This document shows, one piece after another, positions 60,228 through 64,000 of a stretch of DNA of 64,000 bases. Each line of letters opens with the position of its first letter. The first letter of the stretch is position 1. This stretch comes from Chitinophagales bacterium (GTDB lineage Bacteria > Bacteroidota > Bacteroidia > Chitinophagales > Chitinophagaceae). The notes beneath the pieces are model-generated. The model was given only the letters and a program-made list of their open reading frames with translations. It did no database searches and was not told the DNA's origin. Both the position numbers and the translations under genes were made by a program. Where the stretch lies: positions 1-64,000 of the forward strand of contig JAFLBL010000006.1 of NCBI GenBank assembly GCA_017303855.1. The letters run 5' to 3'.

Positions 60228-61343
60228 TTACTGATTCAACATCAGCGGCATCACCAGCATCAGCAGGTCTTCGTTTTCATCCTGGTCGGTAGGTTTGATC
60301 AGACCGGCCTTGGTAGGCGTTGATAATTCCAGGTTTACTTCATCGCTTTCGGTAGCGTTGAGCATTTCGATCAGGAATTTCGCGTTGAAGGCAATCATCA
60401 GGTCTTCGCCGTTGTACTGACATTTCATGCGCTCATTTCCTTCAAAACTGAAGTCCACATCCTGGGCGGCCAGTTGCAGTTCGCTGCCACTGATACTCAG
60501 GGCCACCTGGTTGGTGCTCTTGTTACTGAACACACTTACGCGGCGCAGGGCACTCTGGAAATCACTCTTGGTTACGGTGAGGCGGTATGGATTGTCTGCC
60601 GGAATCACCACTTTATAATCCGGGAAACGGGCGTCGATCAGGCGACAGCTCATCTGGGTAGTACCATGTTTTACAAACAGGTGATTACTGTTATAGCTTA
60701 CGGTGATTTCTTCATCGGTAGAAGGAATCGCAGATTTTAACAGGTTCAGGGGCTTGCGGGGGGCGATGAAAGAGTCCGTTTTTGGACATTTCACATCGGA
60801 TCTTTTATAACGCACCAGGCGGTGGGCATCGGTAGCCACACATTGCAGGCCTTTTTTATCCAGTTCAAAAAACACCCCGGTCATGGCAGGACGCAGATCG
60901 TCGTTGCTGGTGGCAAACAGGGTTTTATTGATGGCGGTTACCAGGGCGGAAGCAGTCATGGTAAAGGAAGTCGTGTCATCGGCTGCGGGTTCCTTGGGGA
61001 AGTTATCGGGGTTTTCGCCCATCACTTTATATTTACCATTATCGCTGGTGATTTCAATGGCGAAATTCTTGTCGATATTGAAAGTCAGGGGCTGATCCGG
61101 GATATTTTTCAATGAATCCATCAGGATTTTGGCCGGAATACACACTTTACCACTGTCTTTGGCTTCAATATCCAGCTGTACACGCATAACGGTCTCCAGG
61201 TCGGTGGCCACCACGGTCAGCTTGTTTTTATCTACTTCGAACAGGAAATCTTCCAGAATCGGCAATACCGTATTGGCGTTGATTACACCTGAAATATGCT
61301 GTAATTGTTTCAGCAGGGATGATGAGGAGGCTATGAATTTCAT
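60228..61343 (-). CDS. dnaN: DNA polymerase III beta subunit (sliding clamp)
   Basis: A 371-residue clamp with three repeats of the beta-clamp fold: residues 1-125 (MKFIASSSSLLKQLQHISGV, TVLPILEDFLFEV), 126-250 (MTGVFFELDKKGLQCVATDAHRLV) and 251-371 (ending LMLVMPLMLNQ). The conserved ATDAHRL and PDY segments are present. It holds the replicative polymerase on DNA. The length matches the family. Upstream, TAGTTTCG (61364-61371, minus strand) may be its -7 box. Confidence 0.97.
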   Translation of the reverse strand: MKFIASSSSLLKQLQHISGVINANTVLPILEDFLFEVDKNKLTVVATDLETVMRVQLDIEAKDSGKVCIPAKILMDSLKNIPDQPLTFNIDKNFAIEITSDNGKYKVMGENPDNFPKEPAADDTTSFTMTASALVTAINKTLFATSNDDLRPAMTGVFFELDKKGLQCVATDAHRLVRYKRSDVKCPKTDSFIAPRKPLNLLKSAIPSTDEEITVSYNSNHLFVKHGTTQMSCRLIDARFPDYKVVIPADNPYRLTVTKSDFQSALRRVSVFSNKSTNQVALSISGSELQLAAQDVDFSFEGNERMKCQYNGEDLMIAFNAKFLIEMLNATESDEVNLELSTPTKAGLIKPTDQDENEDLLMLVMPLMLNQ

Positions 61344-61488
61344 AATATGAATTGAATGTGGCGAAACTACTGATTTTTACCATACGGGCATCAATTCTCC
61401 CGCCCTGTGGAATACTTGTTTCCTCTTTTTTTTCATTGACAATCTGGTCTTCATGCCCTATCTTGTCGTACTATTACCTTGTTCTAAA

Positions 61489-62820
61489 ATGAATGGGATG
61501 TTTGAAAAACTATTTGGCTGGGGTAAGAAAAAACCGCTGGAAAACCCGGATCCCGGGGTGATATTTGGCCGTTATTCGGATAATAATAAGCCGCCGGCAA
61601 AAGTCACCCGCTGGACCGACGCGGATAATCTCTATAAGGAAAAGAAGTTTCCCGAAAGCCTGGATGCCTTTTTTGATTACCTCCGCGATGATAATGCCGG
61701 AAATGTGGTCTACGAGCGCAACGGATCGGAAGGCCGTTTTGAATTGTACCAGGGATCCAAAATCGTCAGGGGCAGTTTTAACGGAACGGCCCTGAATGCC
61801 GAAGTAACCCTGGCCCGGATGCCCGAGCCTTCCGTACCGGTAATGCGACGCCTGCTGGAAATGAATTTCAGCCTCTACTACAGCCGCTTTGCACTCCAGG
61901 ACGCCAACCTCTGTATGCGTTTTGATACCGAAGCCACGGCTTCCAGTCCGAGTAAATTGTATTACGGACTCAAAGAACTGGCCACCAAGGGCGACAAACA
62001 GGATGACCTGCTGATACAGGATTTTTCCAGCCTCGTAACCACCGATAATGAACATGTGATTCCCCTTTCGCCGGCGGAAAAAGAAGTAAAATATACCTAC
62101 CTGCAGAAATGGATCGGGGAAACCCTGGATACCATTGCCGGACTGGATGCGGATAAATTTTCAGGAGCCATCGCCTATATGCTGCTGAGCCTGACCTGCC
62201 GGATAGATTATATGATTGCACCGGAGGGTAAATTGCTGACTTTACTGGAGAAGATCATCGGTATTTATTTCAGAAAAGACGAACGGCCGGTTACGGAAAA
62301 GAACCGGGATATGACTGAAGAGTTCAGGAAAATAAAAGCACTGACCCATGACGAAGTAATCGGGTACCTGTTCCGGTCCAAATACACTTTTTCCATTGTA
62401 ACACCGCAACCGTATAAAACGGTAAGCGATGCCATACATGCGGCTAATCAGAACATGGTCTGGTACCGCGATAATAACTATCCGGCTATTGCCAGTCAGA
62501 TTACCGAATACGGTATTGCCTATTGTCAGTACTCCTACAGCCTGCCCCGGGTGATTACTGAATTATTCCAATTGTACATGATGGTCAATTACCCGGATTA
62601 TTTTACCGCACTCGGCTATACAAAAGCGTATTATGATCCCGCGGCCAACCAGTTTGACCGGCAGGCGATCGGCGAAAAGATATATGCGATACAAAACAAC
62701 TGGAAAGAAAAGTATCCGCTGATGGATTTCAAGGTCCAGAATCTGCGTTTTGACAGCCTGGTTAATTTTAATCTCACCTATACCAATGAGATGGAATTCT
62801 TAAATATGGAGCCCAAATAA
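61489..62820 (+). CDS. Unknown cytoplasmic protein upstream of a protease
   Basis: From the ATG at 61489 (MNGMFEKLFGWGKKKPLE), 443 residues with no signal peptide or membrane span. It has alpha-helical C-terminal character (ALTHDEVIGYLFRSKYTFSI, and YNPDYFTALGYTKAYYDP-like segments) and a Tyr-rich tail. The family is not recognised. TACCTTGT at 61475-61482 is a likely -7 box 6 bp before the ATG. It precedes the trypsin-like protease gene by 10 bp, so they are one operon and may act together. Confidence 0.75.
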   Translation: MNGMFEKLFGWGKKKPLENPDPGVIFGRYSDNNKPPAKVTRWTDADNLYKEKKFPESLDAFFDYLRDDNAGNVVYERNGSEGRFELYQGSKIVRGSFNGTALNAEVTLARMPEPSVPVMRRLLEMNFSLYYSRFALQDANLCMRFDTEATASSPSKLYYGLKELATKGDKQDDLLIQDFSSLVTTDNEHVIPLSPAEKEVKYTYLQKWIGETLDTIAGLDADKFSGAIAYMLLSLTCRIDYMIAPEGKLLTLLEKIIGIYFRKDERPVTEKNRDMTEEFRKIKALTHDEVIGYLFRSKYTFSIVTPQPYKTVSDAIHAANQNMVWYRDNNYPAIASQITEYGIAYCQYSYSLPRVITELFQLYMMVNYPDYFTALGYTKAYYDPAANQFDRQAIGEKIYAIQNNWKEKYPLMDFKVQNLRFDSLVNFNLTYTNEMEFLNMEPK

Positions 62821-62830
62821 GGGAAGTGTT

Positions 62831-63937
62831 ATGCCAATGGATCCGCAACAGATTATTGAGAAATACCAGCACGCTATTATACAGATTGCCACGGCCACGG
62901 GTACGGGCACCGGTTTTTATGTAAAAGAGTTTGACCTGATCGTGACCAATGATCATGTGGTGGCGGAGAATGCAGAAGTGACGATTGCGGGGAAAACATT
63001 TGATAAAGCATTGTCGCGTGTCTGGTATACCGACCGTAAACATGACCTGGCTTTTCTGTCGGCACCGGCCAATATTGAATTACCGGCGGTGCCATTGGGA
63101 CTGTATGAACAAATGAAAGACGGAGACCAGGTGGTCGCTATCGGTCATCCGTTTGGTTTAAATTATACGGCTACGCAGGGAGTGATATCCAAAGTAGACC
63201 GGATCCGGGAGGGCATTAAATTTATACAGATAGATGCCGCTATCAATCCCGGGAACAGTGGTGGTCCGTTGGTGAATATGAGCGGTGAAATAATCGGGGT
63301 GAATTCTTTTATCATCCGCGGGGGTGATAATCTCGGGTTTGCGCTGCCGGTTGTATACCTGCGTGAAGCACTGCAGTTGTACCAGGGCAGCCGCGGACAG
63401 GCTTCCACCCGTTGCTTCAGTTGCGGCTCACTGGTTACCAATACGAATATAGATGCGGATAAATATTGCCCCAATTGTGGTACGGAAGTAAAACTGCCGG
63501 TAATTCCTGAAAAGGAACCGGAACCGGTGGGAGCTGCTAAAACCATTGAAGACATTCTGACCGTACTGGGCAAAGATGTACGGCTGGCCCGTGAAGGCGT
63601 GAATCACTGGAGTGTAAAAGAGGGATCAGCCAAAATAAAGATTACCTATAATGCCGAGAACTTTTTTATTGCCGGTGATGCCTATCTCTGCCAGATGCCT
63701 TCCGATCCGTCAAAGATTAAACCACTTTACCAGTATTTATTACAGGAGAATAACCGTACAAAGGGACTTGTGCTCAGTTGTGTAAAGCAGAATATTGTTC
63801 TCAGCCGGATCATGTACGACCTGGATATGACCAAGGAAAACGGAGCGGCCGCCTTCCGTGAATTATTTGAACAGGCCGATCATTATGATGATTACCTGAA
63901 GCATGAATTCGGATGTACGGAACGACTGGAGGAATAG
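62831..63937 (+). CDS. Trypsin-like protease with zinc ribbon and C-terminal YbjN-like domain
   Basis: A 368-residue protein lacking a signal peptide. Residues 10-185 are an S1C/DegP-type protease domain with the triad H42 (TNDHVV), D72 (KHDLAF) and S143 (GNSGGPL). Residues 193-218 form a zinc ribbon (C195, C198, C213, C216: CFSC and CPNC). The C-terminal 135 residues resemble YbjN/type III chaperone-like folds (TIEDILTVLGKDVRLAREG, IKITYNAENFFIAGDAYLC). No PDZ domain is seen. It is most likely cytoplasmic and works with the preceding gene. Confidence 0.85.
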   Translation: MPMDPQQIIEKYQHAIIQIATATGTGTGFYVKEFDLIVTNDHVVAENAEVTIAGKTFDKALSRVWYTDRKHDLAFLSAPANIELPAVPLGLYEQMKDGDQVVAIGHPFGLNYTATQGVISKVDRIREGIKFIQIDAAINPGNSGGPLVNMSGEIIGVNSFIIRGGDNLGFALPVVYLREALQLYQGSRGQASTRCFSCGSLVTNTNIDADKYCPNCGTEVKLPVIPEKEPEPVGAAKTIEDILTVLGKDVRLAREGVNHWSVKEGSAKIKITYNAENFFIAGDAYLCQMPSDPSKIKPLYQYLLQENNRTKGLVLSCVKQNIVLSRIMYDLDMTKENGAAAFRELFEQADHYDDYLKHEFGCTERLEE

Positions 63938-64000
63938 TCCTCCTTTGCTGAAACTGCGAAGGACAAGTTCGTAGTTAGTAGTCGCGAACATCCCTGACGG

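Overview
The window looks like chromosomal DNA of a member of the Bacteroidota, most likely a Chitinophagaceae-type organism. The evidence is an ECF sigma / FecR anti-sigma / TonB-dependent receptor operon, a type IX secretion (gliding-associated) C-terminal domain, TAnnTTTG-type -7 promoter boxes close to start codons, a DUF3375/DUF4194 SMC operon, and a CMP-Kdo synthetase beside a KdnB-like dehydrogenase. Assignment below phylum is inference. No rRNA, tRNA or CRISPR array was seen.

Layout. 1-2200 is an AT-rich, decayed accessory edge: gene tails, a 5'-truncated GH43 fragment, a pRiA4b ORF-3-like gene and a 28-bp perfect palindrome. 2290-7108 holds secreted or unknown genes, a zeta-toxin-like kinase with a small upstream partner, and a metallo-beta-lactamase-fold hydrolase. 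7311-9861 is a NarL-type two-component pair. 10042-12261 encodes two secreted proteins. 12262-13294 is a 1-kb gene-free block of interspersed repeats. 13295-19838 is one minus-strand operon: ECF sigma, FecR, an STN-domain surface-repeat protein, a TonB receptor and a GIN-domain lipoprotein. 20259-20956 is a GIY-YIG gene followed by a 51-bp tandem array. 20957-28876 encodes two giant proteins of unknown function. 29183-34707 is a MukBEF/Wadjet-like JetA-JetB-JetC operon with no JetD. 34821-43654 carries a 5'-nucleotidase, the PsuK/PsuG pseudouridine catabolic pair, a short SSB, a Pif1-like helicase and a T9SS-exported protein. 43842-47966 is an unusual cluster: SET, ATP-grasp, ATP-grasp-SET fusion, ABC membrane domain. 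48113-57092 carries CorA, an acyl-CoA-ligase/SDR pair, membrane proteins, KdnB-like/KdsB and a sterol-desaturase-type protein. 57203-57847 is a Y1 (IS200-like, RAYT-like) transposase with hairpins. 57957-63937 holds DUF2007, YARHG and DUF2306 proteins, dnaN, and a protein of unknown function next to a cytoplasmic trypsin-like protease with a zinc ribbon.

The most noteworthy gene system is the SET/ATP-grasp cluster. It looks like a peptide- or amide-forming pathway coupled to SET-type methylation, with a membrane component. Next are the JetABC operon lacking its nuclease and the pair of giant proteins divergent from it.

The most noteworthy non-coding pattern is window-wide. Short tandem arrays with a 7- or 8-bp period, each locus with its own unit sequence, sit on or within a few bases of stop codons and sometimes encode the last residues of the protein. 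They occur with hairpins of constant architecture but variable stems (GC-N5-GC and CCC-N3-GGG) and with a palindrome of about 20 bp that nests inside other repeats.
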